The position numbers were made by a program, and so were the translations under genes. A stretch of 64,000 nucleotides of DNA from Pseudoduganella flava. GTDB taxonomy: Bacteria; Pseudomonadota; Gammaproteobacteria; Burkholderiales; Burkholderiaceae_D. Positions 11,071-22,395 of the stretch are shown here, in pieces (the stretch's first letter is position 1; every line of letters starts with the position of its first letter). Below the pieces are notes generated by a model that was not told the DNA's origin, ran no database searches, and saw only the letters and a list, made by a program, of their open reading frames with translations. Location of the stretch: positions 919,912 to 983,911 of the forward strand of contig NZ_VLKW01000001.1 in the NCBI RefSeq assembly GCF_007830495.1, written 5' to 3'.

Positions 11071-11444
11071 ACGCGCAAAAGAAGGGATTCACGCTGATCG
11101 AGCTCCTCGTCGTGCTCGGCATCATCGCGCTGCTGCTGACCCTGGCCGTGCCGCGCTACTTCCCCAGCGTGGACAAGACGAAGGAAACCATCCTCGCCGA
11201 CAACCTGCGCAACACGCGTGCCGTGATCGACCAGTTCTATGGCGACACCGGGCGCTATCCGGAGTCGCTCGAGCAGCTCGTCGAGAAGAAATACCTGCGC
11301 GCGTTGCCCGTCGATCCGATCACGGAGCGCACGGACAGCTGGCAGCTGCTGCCGCCGGAAGACCCGGCGCAGGGCGGCATCGCCGACATCAAGAGCGGAG
11401 CACCGGGCAATGACAAGAGCGGCAGACCATATTCGGAGTGGTGA
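11064..11444 (+). CDS. Type II/IV pseudopilin, short
   Basis: 126 residues. Start is ATG 11064 or the GTG right after it, both overlapping the upstream stop. Seven-residue basic leader, cleavage Gly8/Phe9, then [21 protein letters not shown] with Glu at +5. The body is short and GspG-like ([47 protein letters not shown]). It ends GRPYSEW, and the DNA of that end is the first unit of a 12-bp repeat that continues into the next gene. The next gene starts 35 bases before this stop. Confidence 0.88.
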   Translation: MVNAQKKGFTLIELLVVLGIIALLLTLAVPRYFPSVDKTKETILADNLRNTRAVIDQFYGDTGRYPESLEQLVEKKYLRALPVDPITERTDSWQLLPPEDPAQGGIADIKSGAPGNDKSGRPYSEW

Positions 11445-12210
11445 GCGGAGTGGTAAGCGGAGTGGTGAGCCGGGCGGTAAGCGGCCGGGCCGTGCCGGCG
11501 GCTTTACCTACGTCGGGCTCATCATCCTTGTCGCGATCATTGGGCTGGTAGCTGCGACGACGCTGCGGGTCGGCATCACGATGCAGCGTGCCCAGGCCGA
11601 GCGTGACCTGCTGCACATCGGCGAACAGTTCAGCGACGCGCTGCAAAGCTACGCGGCCGCGACGCCGGCCGGCCAGCCGCAGCAGCCGCCCACACTGAAG
11701 GAACTGCTGAAGGATCCGCGCTACCCAGGCATCAAGCGCCACCTGCGCAAGATCTTCGTCGACCCGCTAACGGGCAAGGCGGAGTGGGGCGTCATCTACA
11801 TGGCGGACAACAAGGGCGTGCTGGGCATCTACAGCCTGTCGAAGGCCGCGCCAATCAAGGTCAGCAACTTCCCCGTCCGGTTCCAGGGATTCGACGGCAA
11901 GCAAAAGATTTCCGACTGGGTGTTCACGTACAACGGGCAGCCGCCACCGCCGCCGGGGCAATTGCCACCGAAGCCGGGTCAGCCCGGCACGCCTGCGCAG
12001 GCACCGGGAACCACCGCCCCGGGCGCGCCTGCCACGCCGCCTGCCGCGAATCCGCCATCGCCGATGACGGGTACGCCGCCTGCGCCGGCAGGCGAACCGG
12101 CCGAAAATCCTCCTGAAACGCCGCCGGAGCCGGGCCCCCCGGCCGAGCCGGTGGACACCGCGCCACCGCCTGCAACCCCCGAGCCACCGGAGCCGCCGGC
12201 CGACACGTGA
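11410..12210 (+). CDS. Atypical pseudopilin without Glu5 and with a long proline-rich tail
   Basis: 266 residues from ATG 11410, the only in-frame start after the upstream body. The leader is unusually long (31 residues), basic and partly made by a 12-bp DNA repeat ([12 protein letters not shown]). Predicted cleavage is after Gly31, giving FTYVGLIILVAIIGLVAATT. Position +5 is Gly instead of the conserved Glu, as in tip pseudopilins of the GspK type, though the body is not recognisably GspK. Residues about 60-175 are globular (LLKDPRYPGIKRHLRKIFVDP). From about 178 on it is a Pro/Ala/Gly/Glu-rich tail of nearly 90 residues. A pseudopilus-tip role is inference. It is the last gene of the operon. 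Confidence 0.8.
   Translation: MTRAADHIRSGERSGKRSGEPGGKRPGRAGGFTYVGLIILVAIIGLVAATTLRVGITMQRAQAERDLLHIGEQFSDALQSYAAATPAGQPQQPPTLKELLKDPRYPGIKRHLRKIFVDPLTGKAEWGVIYMADNKGVLGIYSLSKAAPIKVSNFPVRFQGFDGKQKISDWVFTYNGQPPPPPGQLPPKPGQPGTPAQAPGTTAPGAPATPPAANPPSPMTGTPPAPAGEPAENPPETPPEPGPPAEPVDTAPPPATPEPPEPPADT
11434..11481 (+). repeat. 12-bp tandem repeat across an operon gene junction
   Basis: Units CGGAGTGGTGAG (11434), CGGAGTGGTAAG (11446), CGGAGTGGTGAG (11458) and a degenerate CCGGGCGGTAAG (11470). The first unit encodes the end and stop of the short pseudopilin; the same DNA in another frame encodes RSGE/RSGK of the next prepilin leader. Twelve is a multiple of three, so copy-number change would keep the downstream frame. 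Confidence 0.85.
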
Positions 12211-12299
12211 CGTCGGACGTTTCCGGAATCAGGCGTAGGACAATCAGTCAGTGTAGTGTAAGTGGAGTCGCAACAAGTGTTGATAATACAACAGTGCAC

Positions 12300-12360
12300 A
12301 TAAAAATTTTATAATGCAGAGGAGTTAACTTTCGATGCATTTATGTTATGATTTGTCTCA
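12300..12360 (+). promoter_or_regulatory. AT-rich promoter region of the PEP-CTERM gene
   Basis: The 204-base gap after the secretion operon is strikingly AT-rich from about 12270. It contains TATAAT at 12310-12315 and TATGAT at 12346-12351. No good -35 hexamer sits at 16-18 bases from either, so which is used (or whether an activator is needed) is open. No terminator hairpin is obvious after the operon stop, so read-through is also possible. Confidence 0.35.
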
Positions 12361-12414
12361 GCAGTTCAGCACTTACTGACCAGCGACCACAACTACTCTC
12401 ACAAGGATAATGCT

Positions 12415-12897
12415 ATGAAACTGAAAATTGCCGTTGCCTCCCTGCTGGCCGCCGCTTCGATGTCCGCATTTGCAGCAGACCAGACCGTCGGGCTGACCGT
12501 GGGTGGCGACAACTTCTTCAACAGCGTTTCGCTGCCTGGCGATGGCGTGCTGTCCGGTGGCAACGACGTGATCACGTTCGATGGCCTGGCACCCGGCCTG
12601 TACGACATCGTCATCACGATCAGCGGCCAGAACCTGGCATGGGATGCTGCTGCAACCACGCTGAACGGCCGTTACGGCGCATACGACGCCTCCGCTGGCC
12701 GCTTCAAGTTCCTGGGCATCGAGTCGACCGACATGTCCCCGTTCGTTCTGGACCTGGCAGGCACCGCTTTCGCTGGCGCCAAGTACAGCGGCGAAGTGAC
12801 GGTTTCGGCAGTTCCGGAACCGACCACCTACGGCATGCTGCTGGGCGGCCTGGGCGTGATGGGCTTCCTGGCTCGCCGCAAAGCAAAGAAGGCGTAA
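12415..12897 (+). CDS. Small PEP-CTERM protein (FxDxF-like family)
   Basis: 160 residues. Signal peptide MKLKIAVASLLAAASMSAFAAD, a beta-rich body (VGGDNFFNSVSLPGDG, GGNDVITFDGLAPGLYDIVITISG) and a C-terminal VPEP at 133-136, hydrophobic helix (YGMLLGGLGVMGFL) and ARRKAKK. The layout matches the small, abundant FxDxF-family PEP-CTERM proteins of Massilia and relatives (family recalled, not searched). AAGGA lies about 8 bases upstream of ATG. Codon use is less GC-extreme than its neighbours, which often marks high expression. It sits directly downstream of the secretion operon. Confidence 0.92.
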   Translation: MKLKIAVASLLAAASMSAFAADQTVGLTVGGDNFFNSVSLPGDGVLSGGNDVITFDGLAPGLYDIVITISGQNLAWDAAATTLNGRYGAYDASAGRFKFLGIESTDMSPFVLDLAGTAFAGAKYSGEVTVSAVPEPTTYGMLLGGLGVMGFLARRKAKKA

Positions 12898-12912
12898 TTT
12901 CAGCTTTCAGGC

Positions 12913-12947
12913 AAAAAAAACCGCTGCCTCGGCAGCGGTTTTTTTTC
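12913..12947. terminator. Bidirectional terminator between the PEP-CTERM gene and murJ
   Basis: A run of eight A, then CCGCTGCC at 12921-12928 facing GGCAGCGG at 12931-12938, then eight T. The symmetric poly-A/poly-T layout serves both convergent genes. Confidence 0.9.
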
Positions 12948-12972
12948 GTCCGTACGTTCCAACGGTACGCGC

Positions 12973-14523
12973 TTACTTGCCTGTCCGGCGGAAGTCGCGC
13001 ACCCGGAAGCCCAGCGCGAACAGCGCGCCGAAGTACACGGCGCCACAGACCGACACGACAAGCAGCAGCGCGCCCGCGCGCAGGAACGGATGGGGGCGCA
13101 GCGCGAGCCAGTCGAACTGCTGGGCGCCCAGCCAGGCGACGACGGCCATCACGGCCACCGCGATCAGCAGCTTGACGAAGAAGCGGGTCCAGCCCGGCAG
13201 CGGCCGGTAGACATCGCGCTTGCGCAAACCGATGAACAGGAAGGTCGCGTTGACGCAGGCGGCCAAGCCGATCGACAGCGCCAGGCCGGCCACCTCGATC
13301 AGGGGCACGAACACCAGGTTCATCAGCTGGGTGGCCACCAGCACGAGGAGGGCGATCTTGACCGGCGTGCGGATGTCCTGCTTTGCATAGAACGCGGGCG
13401 CCAGCGTCTTGACGAGGATGATGCCGACGAGGCCTGCGGCGTATGCGATCAGCGGCCGGGCCGACATCATCGCCGCTTCGTCCGTGAAGTGGCCATAGTG
13501 GAACAGCGTGGCGATCAGCGGCAGCGCCAGCACCGCGAGGCCGACGGCGGCCGGGATCGCCAGCAGGAACGTCAGCCGCAGGCCCCAGTCCAGCAGCGCC
13601 GAGTATTCCTCCGGGTCGCCGTCGACATTGGCCTTCGACAGGCTCGGCAGCAGGATCGTGCCCAGCGCCACACCGAGCAGGGCGGTCGGGAACTCCATCA
13701 AGCGGTCCGCATAGGTCAGCCACGAAATGCTGCCTTCCCGCAGGTGCGACGCGATGCTGGTGTTGATCATCAGGCTGATCTGCGCCGCCGACACGGCGAA
13801 CACGGCCGGCCCCATCTTCTTCAGCACGCGGCGCACGCCCGGATCGTGCAGGCCGGCCGCGGGATTGATCGACAGCCGCGGCAGCATGCCGATCTTCACC
13901 AGCGCCGGGATCTGGATCGCCACCTGCAGGATGCCGCCGACGAACACGGCGATCGCCTGCGCATAGATCGGCTGTTCCAGCAGCGGCGCGAGGAACAGCG
14001 CACCGGCGATCAGCGACAGGTTCAGCAGGACCGGGGTGAACGCGGGGATCTTGAACTCGCGCCACGTATTCAGGATGCCGCCGGCCATCGCGACAAACGA
14101 CATGCAGGCGATGTACGGGAACATCAGGCGCGTCATCCACACCGCCGCGTCGAATGCGCCGCCTTCCTGGGCGAGGCCGCCCGCGATCAGCCAGACGACC
14201 AGTGGCGCGCCGATGATGCCGAGTGCGCTGACGAGCAGCGTCGCCCAGACGAGGCAGTTGGCGACGTGGTCGGCCAGCGTCCGGCTGGCTTCCTGGCCCT
14301 CCTTGTTCTTGTATTCGGCCAGGATCGGCACGAACGCTTGCGAGAACGCGCCTTCGGCAAACAGCCGGCGCAGCAGGTTGGGGATGCGGAAGGCCACGTT
14401 GAAGGCGTCCGTATAGGCGCCGGCGCCGAAAGCCCGGGCAAACAGGCTTTCACGCAGCAGCCCGGTGACGCGCGACAGCATGGTCATGCTGGAGACGGCG
14501 GCAAGGGTTCTGAGCAGGTTCAT
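12973..14523 (-). CDS. murJ: Lipid II flippase MurJ (MviN)
   Basis: 516 residues, full length for MurJ, with about 14 hydrophobic segments. The N-terminus (MNLLRTLAAVSSMTMLSRVTGLLRE, AFGAGAYTDAFNVAFRIPNLLRRLFAEGAFSQAFVP) is the family signature and includes the central-cavity Arg residues. It moves lipid-linked peptidoglycan precursor across the inner membrane. The gene order murJ / divergent rpsT is common in betaproteobacteria. It ends close to a shared terminator with the convergent PEP-CTERM gene. Confidence 0.96.
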   Translation of the reverse strand: MNLLRTLAAVSSMTMLSRVTGLLRESLFARAFGAGAYTDAFNVAFRIPNLLRRLFAEGAFSQAFVPILAEYKNKEGQEASRTLADHVANCLVWATLLVSALGIIGAPLVVWLIAGGLAQEGGAFDAAVWMTRLMFPYIACMSFVAMAGGILNTWREFKIPAFTPVLLNLSLIAGALFLAPLLEQPIYAQAIAVFVGGILQVAIQIPALVKIGMLPRLSINPAAGLHDPGVRRVLKKMGPAVFAVSAAQISLMINTSIASHLREGSISWLTYADRLMEFPTALLGVALGTILLPSLSKANVDGDPEEYSALLDWGLRLTFLLAIPAAVGLAVLALPLIATLFHYGHFTDEAAMMSARPLIAYAAGLVGIILVKTLAPAFYAKQDIRTPVKIALLVLVATQLMNLVFVPLIEVAGLALSIGLAACVNATFLFIGLRKRDVYRPLPGWTRFFVKLLIAVAVMAVVAWLGAQQFDWLALRPHPFLRAGALLLVVSVCGAVYFGALFALGFRVRDFRRTGK

Positions 14524-14624
14524 GGGGCGTGATTATAGCGGCGCTGCCCCAGTGCAAGTCTTACAACGGCATGAAATATCGCACGCCACGCCGTGTGATT
14601 TCAGCAATGTTCTGTTTTTTTGAA

Positions 14625-14653
14625 TTGCTCCGGCATCAAAAGGCCGTTATAAT
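14625..14653 (+). promoter_or_regulatory. Sigma-70 promoter of rpsT
   Basis: -35 TTGCTC at 14625-14630, a 17-base spacer and a perfect -10 TATAAT at 14648-14653. Predicted start near 14660 gives a leader of about 130 bases ahead of rpsT, room for the translational feedback known for S20 in other bacteria. Confidence 0.7.
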
Positions 14654-14790
14654 TTAAGGCTGTACAGAATTCAGTGACGCAGACATCGATGTGACCAGCT
14701 CTGCGTTGGCCTGCTTGGTCAGACTGAACGCACCGGTTTGGCAAACGCTGTTGTTTGCAAACGAACTTTGACAACGATTTAGGAAATTCC

Positions 14791-15057
14791 ATGGCAAATA
14801 CCGCACAAGCGCGCAAACGCGCTCGTCAAGCAGTCAAGCAAAACGCGCACAACTCGGCACAGCGTTCGACCCTGCGCACCGCGATCAAGGCCGTTCGCAA
14901 GGCAATCCAGGCCGGCGACAAGGCTGCTGCAACGCAGATCTTCCAGTCCTCCGTGTCGACCATCGACTCGATCGCCGACAAGAAGATCATCCACAAAAAC
15001 AAGGCCGCTCGTCACAAGAGCCGTCTGGCAGCTGCCCTGAAGGCACTGTCCGCCTAA
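14791..15057 (+). CDS. rpsT: 30S ribosomal protein S20
   Basis: 88 residues, very rich in Lys, Arg and Ala. The N-terminus [21 protein letters not shown] and the end [17 protein letters not shown] are diagnostic of S20, which binds 16S rRNA in the 30S body. AGGAAA at 14781-14786 fixes the ATG at 14791 over an in-frame ATG at 14755. It is a single gene with its own promoter and terminator. Confidence 0.97.
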   Translation: MANTAQARKRARQAVKQNAHNSAQRSTLRTAIKAVRKAIQAGDKAAATQIFQSSVSTIDSIADKKIIHKNKAARHKSRLAAALKALSA

Positions 15058-15111
15058 GTTCGCGTGTGGCGGCCCAGGCCGCCGACAGCTGCAAACGCGG
15101 TGCAATACGAC

Positions 15112-15145
15112 AAACCCGCATGGCGCTCGCCATTGCGGGTTTTTC
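15112..15145 (+). terminator. Terminator of rpsT
   Basis: ACCCGCA-TGGC (15114-15124) pairs with GCCA-T-TGCGGGT (15129-15140) with a GCTC loop and one bulge, followed by TTTTTCGC. Confidence 0.85.
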
Positions 15146-15206
15146 GCATTGCTTGATGCTTTGTTGATGCGTGGTCCGTACAGCCGGGTTGCCCCGGCTG
15201 GCTGGA

Positions 15207-15356
15207 TCAGCCTGCGTTGACTTTCTTGTGCGTCTTCGCGTGATGCTTGGCGTGCTTCGCTGCCTTGTGCTTCGTGTGATGGGTGGTGGCCGGCGCGGCG
15301 GCGAAGGCGGAAGCGGTGAACAGCGTGGCGACCAGTGCGGCGATGATTTTCGACAT
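15207..15356 (-). CDS. Small secreted His/Lys-rich peptide
   Basis: 49 residues: a clear signal peptide (MSKIIAALVATLFTASAFAA), then about 29 residues almost only Ala, Thr, His and Lys (THHTKHKAAKHAKHHAKTHKK). The ATG at 15356 is preferred over one two codons upstream because AAGGA lies at the right distance. Composition recalls acid-shock-type or metal-binding periplasmic peptides, but no family is recognised with certainty. Possible roles are metal buffering or polyanion binding. Confidence 0.75.
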   Translation of the reverse strand: MSKIIAALVATLFTASAFAAAPATTHHTKHKAAKHAKHHAKTHKKVNAG

Positions 15357-15485
15357 ATTCATTATCCTTTTTGCTGAGCGGGACAATCCCGTGGCGCAAT
15401 GATAGCCGGACCGCAAGAAAAGCGTCCGTGACCAGAATCAATCCTGAGTGGTTCTTAAGTCCGCTCTAAGTCGGCTTTGCAACGG

Positions 15486-16043
15486 TCAGCTTTTCAGCTC
15501 GTCCGCATCGATCTCGATCCATTCGCCCGGCATCAGCGGGTGAGTGGCCAGCGACACGGCGCCGATCGCGCTGCGCACGAGCCGCAGCGTCGGCAGCCCA
15601 ACGGCGGCCGTCATGCGCCGCACCTGGCGATTTTTCCCTTCCTGCAGCGTGATCGCGAGCCATGACGTGGGCTTGTCGGCGCGCGTCCGGATCGGCGGGG
15701 TGCGCGGCCACAGCCACTCCGGTTCCGCGATCCGCACGGCGCGGCACGGCTTCGTGACGAAGTCGCCCAGGTCCAGCGGGGCCTGCAGCCGCGCCAGCGC
15801 ATCCGCATCGGCCACGCCGTCCACCTGCACCAGGTAGGTCTTCGCTTCCTTGCGGTCCGGGTGCGCGATCGCGTGCTGCAGCTTGCCGTCGTCCGTCAAC
15901 AGCAGCAGGCCCTCGCTGTCGGCATCGAGCCGGCCGGCTGGATAGACGTTCGGGACGGGGACATAGTCGGCCAGGGTTTCACGCTCGGGCTGAGGGGAAA
16001 ACTGGCACAATACCGCGAATGGCTTGTTCAATAAGATCAGCAT
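15486..16043 (-). CDS. rluE: 23S rRNA pseudouridine synthase RluE
   Basis: 185 residues. It has the RsuA/RluE core: [13 protein letters not shown], the catalytic-Asp motif [18 protein letters not shown], and the RluE-type C-half ([36 protein letters not shown]). There is no N-terminal S4 domain, as in RluE, which makes the pseudouridine at about position 2457 of 23S rRNA. Start at 16043 (MLILLNKP) is preferred over an ATG 36 bases upstream on homology; the ribosome-binding site is weak for both. It is divergent from icd. Confidence 0.9.
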   Translation of the reverse strand: MLILLNKPFAVLCQFSPQPERETLADYVPVPNVYPAGRLDADSEGLLLLTDDGKLQHAIAHPDRKEAKTYLVQVDGVADADALARLQAPLDLGDFVTKPCRAVRIAEPEWLWPRTPPIRTRADKPTSWLAITLQEGKNRQVRRMTAAVGLPTLRLVRSAIGAVSLATHPLMPGEWIEIDADELKS

Positions 16044-16209
16044 CCGCGGATTGTACCGACGGCGCTGCCGTAAAACCATGGCACCGGATAAAATACGGGT
16101 GCATAATGGGTATGGCGTCTTATGTCTTATAGAAGACTCCAGGCCTCACCGGAAAGACGACAAGGGCCGACCCGGGCGTGACCAGCGCCGCTTCACTTCG
16201 GAGAACACG

Positions 16210-17463
<1,254 letters not shown>

Positions 17464-17482
17464 GCGCACGCCTGACATCGAA

Positions 17483-17515
17483 GGCCCCGTCTCCTGTGGA
17501 GCGGGGCTTTTTTTC
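17483..17515 (+). terminator. Terminator of icd
   Basis: GCCCCGTCTCC and GGAGCGGGGC form a stem with one mismatch or bulge and a 3-base loop, followed by a run of seven T. Confidence 0.85.
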
Positions 17516-17580
17516 GTTTACCGCTTGACAGCAGGCGGCATTGTATTTAACGTAAACCTTAATTAACAAAGGAGTTAAAT

Positions 17581-17970
17581 ATGGAAGACCCGCTGAGCCA
17601 GACGTTCGCGGCACTGGCGGATCCGACCCGGCGCGCGATCCTCGCCCGCCTGGCGCAGGGCGAGGCCACCGTCAATGAACTGGCTGCGCCTTTCGACATC
17701 AGCCTGCCGGCCATCTCGCGGCACTTGAAGGTGCTGGAATCGGCCGGGCTGATCACACGGGGCCGCGCCGCGCAGTGGCGGCCCTGCAAACTGGAAGCGG
17801 CTCCGCTGCGGCAGCTCGACGGCTGGCTCGACAGCTATCGGCGCCTGTGGGAAGGCAGCTTCGACAAGATGGATGCATACCTGAAACTAATCCAGCAAGG
17901 AGGCAGTCATGGAAGCACCGACCAACGCGGAAACGCATTGCAACGACGCGATACCGATCGCGACAAATGA
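17581..17970 (+). CDS. ArsR-family transcriptional regulator
   Basis: 129 residues. N-terminal winged helix: FAALADPTRRAILARLAQGEATVNELAAPFDISLPAISRHLKVLESAGLI. No metal-binding Cys motif (ELCVCDL type) is present, so it is of the metal-independent class usually paired with an AHSA1/SRPBCC protein, and exactly such a gene follows. The last ~20 residues overlap the next gene by 62 bases and look unstructured. It probably autoregulates the three-gene operon. AGGAG lies about 7 bases upstream of the ATG. Confidence 0.9.
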   Translation: MEDPLSQTFAALADPTRRAILARLAQGEATVNELAAPFDISLPAISRHLKVLESAGLITRGRAAQWRPCKLEAAPLRQLDGWLDSYRRLWEGSFDKMDAYLKLIQQGGSHGSTDQRGNALQRRDTDRDK

Positions 17971-18433
17971 CCTGGACCAGTTGCGCGACGACGAATTGCG
18001 CATCACGCGTATCTTCGACGCGCCCCGCGCGCTCGTCTTTCACGTGTGGCGGCAGCCGGAGCATGTGCGTCACTGGCTGGCGCCGGGCGAATACCACTGC
18101 GCAAGCCTGGACTGGGACTTCCGGCAGGGCGGCACGTGGCGTGCCTGCATCCGTTCGGCGGAGAACGAACACTGGATGGGTGGCCGCTTTGTCGAGATCG
18201 TGCCGGACGAGCGCATCGTCATGGCATTCGCATGGGAGTCGGCCGACCCGGCGGTCGCCCGTGAAAACCGCATCACGATCACGTTCGCCAGCATCGGCGA
18301 GCGCACCGAGCAGCGCTTCCACCAGGCGCCGTTCGACACCGTGGACCGCCGCGACAGCCATATGAAGGGATGGACGAGCGTTGTCGAACGTACCGGCGAC
18401 TATGTGGAACGGCTGGCGCGGGAGGCATCATGA
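17909..18433 (+). CDS. SRPBCC / AHSA1-like domain protein
   Basis: 174 residues. The fold signature is clear: LRITRIFDAPRALVFHVWRQPEHVRHWLAP, then GGTWRACIRSAENEHWMGGRFVEIVPDERIVMAFAW, ending GWTSVVERTGDYVERL. These START-like proteins have a hydrophobic cavity; ones next to ArsR regulators are uncharacterised ligand binders. GGAGG just before the ATG supports this start despite the 62-base overlap with the regulator. An ATGA overlap links it to the glutathione transferase. Confidence 0.88.
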   Translation: MEAPTNAETHCNDAIPIATNDLDQLRDDELRITRIFDAPRALVFHVWRQPEHVRHWLAPGEYHCASLDWDFRQGGTWRACIRSAENEHWMGGRFVEIVPDERIVMAFAWESADPAVARENRITITFASIGERTEQRFHQAPFDTVDRRDSHMKGWTSVVERTGDYVERLAREAS

Positions 18434-19074
18434 ATACCGTCGTCGCCTTCCGGCAGGTGCCGCCGTTCGCCGAAGGGATCGCGCGCGACCTGCGCCTGCG
18501 CTGGGCGCTGGAAGAAGCGGGGCTGCCTTACGAGCTGGAGCAGGTGAGCCTCGAGGACACGCGCACGCCGGCATACCGGCGCCGCCAGCCGTTCGGCCAG
18601 ACGCCGATATTCGAGACGCCGGACGTCACGCTGTTCGAGTCCGGCGCGATCGTGCTGCACATCGGCGCGCACAGCGAGGCGCTGCTGCCGGCCGAGCCCG
18701 CGGCCCGGGCACGCGCGATCACCTGGGTGTTCGCCGCGCTGAACACCGTTGAAAACCCGATCGGCCAATTGGCGCAGATCGACCTGGCCAATAGTACGGA
18801 GGAGTGGGCGCGCCTGCGCCGCCCTGGCGCCGAACAGGCGGTGCGGAAGCGCCTCGACGAGCTGGCGACGTGGCTGGACGGGAAGGAGTTCCTGGAGGAG
18901 CGCTTCACGGCGGGCGACCTGATGATGACGACGGTGCTGCGCATCCTGCGCCATACCGACCTGGTGACGCGCATGCCGGTGCTCGACGCGTATGTGAAGC
19001 GGTGCGAGGCGCGGCCGGCGTTCGGCCGCGCGCTGGATGCGCATCTGGCGGCGTTCGCGCGCAACCGGCAGTAG
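18430..19074 (+). CDS. Glutathione S-transferase family protein
   Basis: 214 residues. N-terminal thioredoxin-like domain (LRWALEEAGLPYELEQV, FGQTPIFETPDVTLFESGAIVLHI; the Glu-Ser pair binds the gamma-glutamyl group in GSTs), then an all-helical domain (FTAGDLMMTTVLRIL, which carries the N-capping motif). It probably conjugates or reduces a small electrophile with glutathione. The start at 18430 overlaps the upstream stop and has GGAGG 5 bases before it. It is the last gene of the ArsR-SRPBCC-GST operon. Confidence 0.92.
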   Translation: MNTVVAFRQVPPFAEGIARDLRLRWALEEAGLPYELEQVSLEDTRTPAYRRRQPFGQTPIFETPDVTLFESGAIVLHIGAHSEALLPAEPAARARAITWVFAALNTVENPIGQLAQIDLANSTEEWARLRRPGAEQAVRKRLDELATWLDGKEFLEERFTAGDLMMTTVLRILRHTDLVTRMPVLDAYVKRCEARPAFGRALDAHLAAFARNRQ

Positions 19075-19100
19075 GGGAGGCGGACGGGCGGTGCAAGGGC

Positions 19101-19130
19101 AAAAAAAAACCCCGCAGCGCGGGGTTTTTT
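19101..19130. terminator. Bidirectional terminator between the GST gene and the cold-shock gene
   Basis: Nine A, CCCCGC at 19110-19115, GCGGGG at 19119-19124, six T. It serves both convergent genes. Confidence 0.88.
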
Positions 19131-19147
19131 AGCACGTCCGAGGCAGA

Positions 19148-19351
19148 TCAGTTTGCCTGGATGTTGGAAGCTTGCTTGCCTTTCGGGCCCTGCGTGACTT
19201 CGAACTGGACCTTTTGACCTTCTTTCAGGGTCTTGAAGCCGCTCATGTTGATTGCGGAGAAGTGTGCGAACAAATCCTCACCGCCGTCATCAGGAGTGAT
19301 GAAGCCAAAACCTTTGGAGTCATTGAACCACTTAACGGTACCTGTTGCCAT
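19148..19351 (-). CDS. cspA: Cold-shock protein (CspA family)
   Basis: 67 residues, a single cold-shock domain. RNP1 KGFGFI and RNP2 DLFAHF are intact, start [15 protein letters not shown], end [10 protein letters not shown]. It binds single-stranded RNA and DNA and melts RNA structure. The ATG at 19351 fits family length; an upstream ATG adds only MKVLF. The promoter maps about 110 bases upstream, leaving a long leader of the type that makes cspA mRNAs temperature-responsive. Confidence 0.96.
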   Translation of the reverse strand: MATGTVKWFNDSKGFGFITPDDGGEDLFAHFSAINMSGFKTLKEGQKVQFEVTQGPKGKQASNIQAN

Positions 19352-19469
19352 AAAAAGAACTTTCAAATATTAACGAATCACACGAGCCATAAAAGCAAGA
19401 AGCTTCCTGCCCCCTCCTCGACAACTCACTTCTTACCAACATGTACATTTCTGCACGAGTCGATATGGC

Positions 19470-19498
19470 ATTGTTGGCGGAACAATTTTGTATGTCAA
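19470..19498 (-). promoter_or_regulatory. Promoter of the cold-shock gene, with a ~110-base leader
   Basis: On the minus strand a perfect -35 TTGACA (19498-19493), a 17-base spacer and -10 AACAAT (19475-19470). Predicted start near 19463 leaves a long AT-richer 5' leader before the ATG at 19351. Most of the 325-base gap 19352-19676 is this leader and promoter; the rest holds the upstream region of clpS, including an AACGCCC/GGGCGTT hairpin at 19622-19643. Confidence 0.7.
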
Positions 19499-19676
19499 GC
19501 GCTTTGTCGCCGCAATAGTAAGTTTTTTGCAACACGCGAAAACGGCCCGGCTCTTGATTTTGCGGAACCGGGCGCCATCTGCGCGCAGTCGGGAAAGCGC
19601 GTAAGATTGAGGACAAATGGAAACGCCCAGCTAAACGGGCGTTGCATCGATCACGAAAGCATTAGAATATAAGCGT

Positions 19677-19975
19677 ATGGCAACCAAGCATGACACCGAG
19701 ACCGTCCTGGAGCGGCAGACGCTGAAGCCGCCGCCGATGTACCAGGTGGCTTTGTTGAACGACGACTACACCCCGATGGAATTCGTCGTCGCGATCATTC
19801 AGGAGTATTTCAACAAGGATCGCGAAACCGCCACGCAGATTATGCTGAGTGTGCACCGCTATGGCAAAGGCGTGTGCGGGGTGTTCTCGAAAGATATTGC
19901 ATCGACCAAGGTGGAGTTCGTTATAACGCATGCGCGCAAGGCGGGGCACCCCCTGCAGTGCGTGATGGAGGAAGT

Positions 19976-19979
<4 letters not shown>
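19677..19979 (+). CDS. clpS: ClpAP adaptor ClpS
   Basis: 100 residues. Core signature [28 protein letters not shown] with the N-degron pocket residues, then [23 protein letters not shown]. It binds N-end-rule substrates and delivers them to ClpA, which follows immediately with an ATGA overlap. No Shine-Dalgarno sequence is visible before the ATG. A -10-like TAGAAT at 19663-19668 would put the transcript start almost at the start codon. Confidence 0.96.
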
Positions 19980-22276
<2,297 letters not shown>

Positions 22277-22288
22277 TCCACGCCGCAC

Positions 22289-22319
22289 CAAAAACCGCTC
22301 GCGAGAGCGGTTTTTTTTT
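22289..22319 (+). terminator. Terminator of clpSA
   Basis: AACCGCTC (22293-22300) and GAGCGGTT (22305-22312) with loop GCGA, followed by a run of T to 22319. Confidence 0.92.
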
Positions 22320-22395
22320 GCGGTCACACCGCGGCATCAAGCAGCCAATGCTTGAGTTCGCGTCCGTCAGGCCATGGCGCGACTGCCGCGCGTCC

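Noticed and set aside
11434..11481. Possible CRISPR-like array
   Set aside because: Units are 12 bp, directly adjacent without spacers and in coding sequence.
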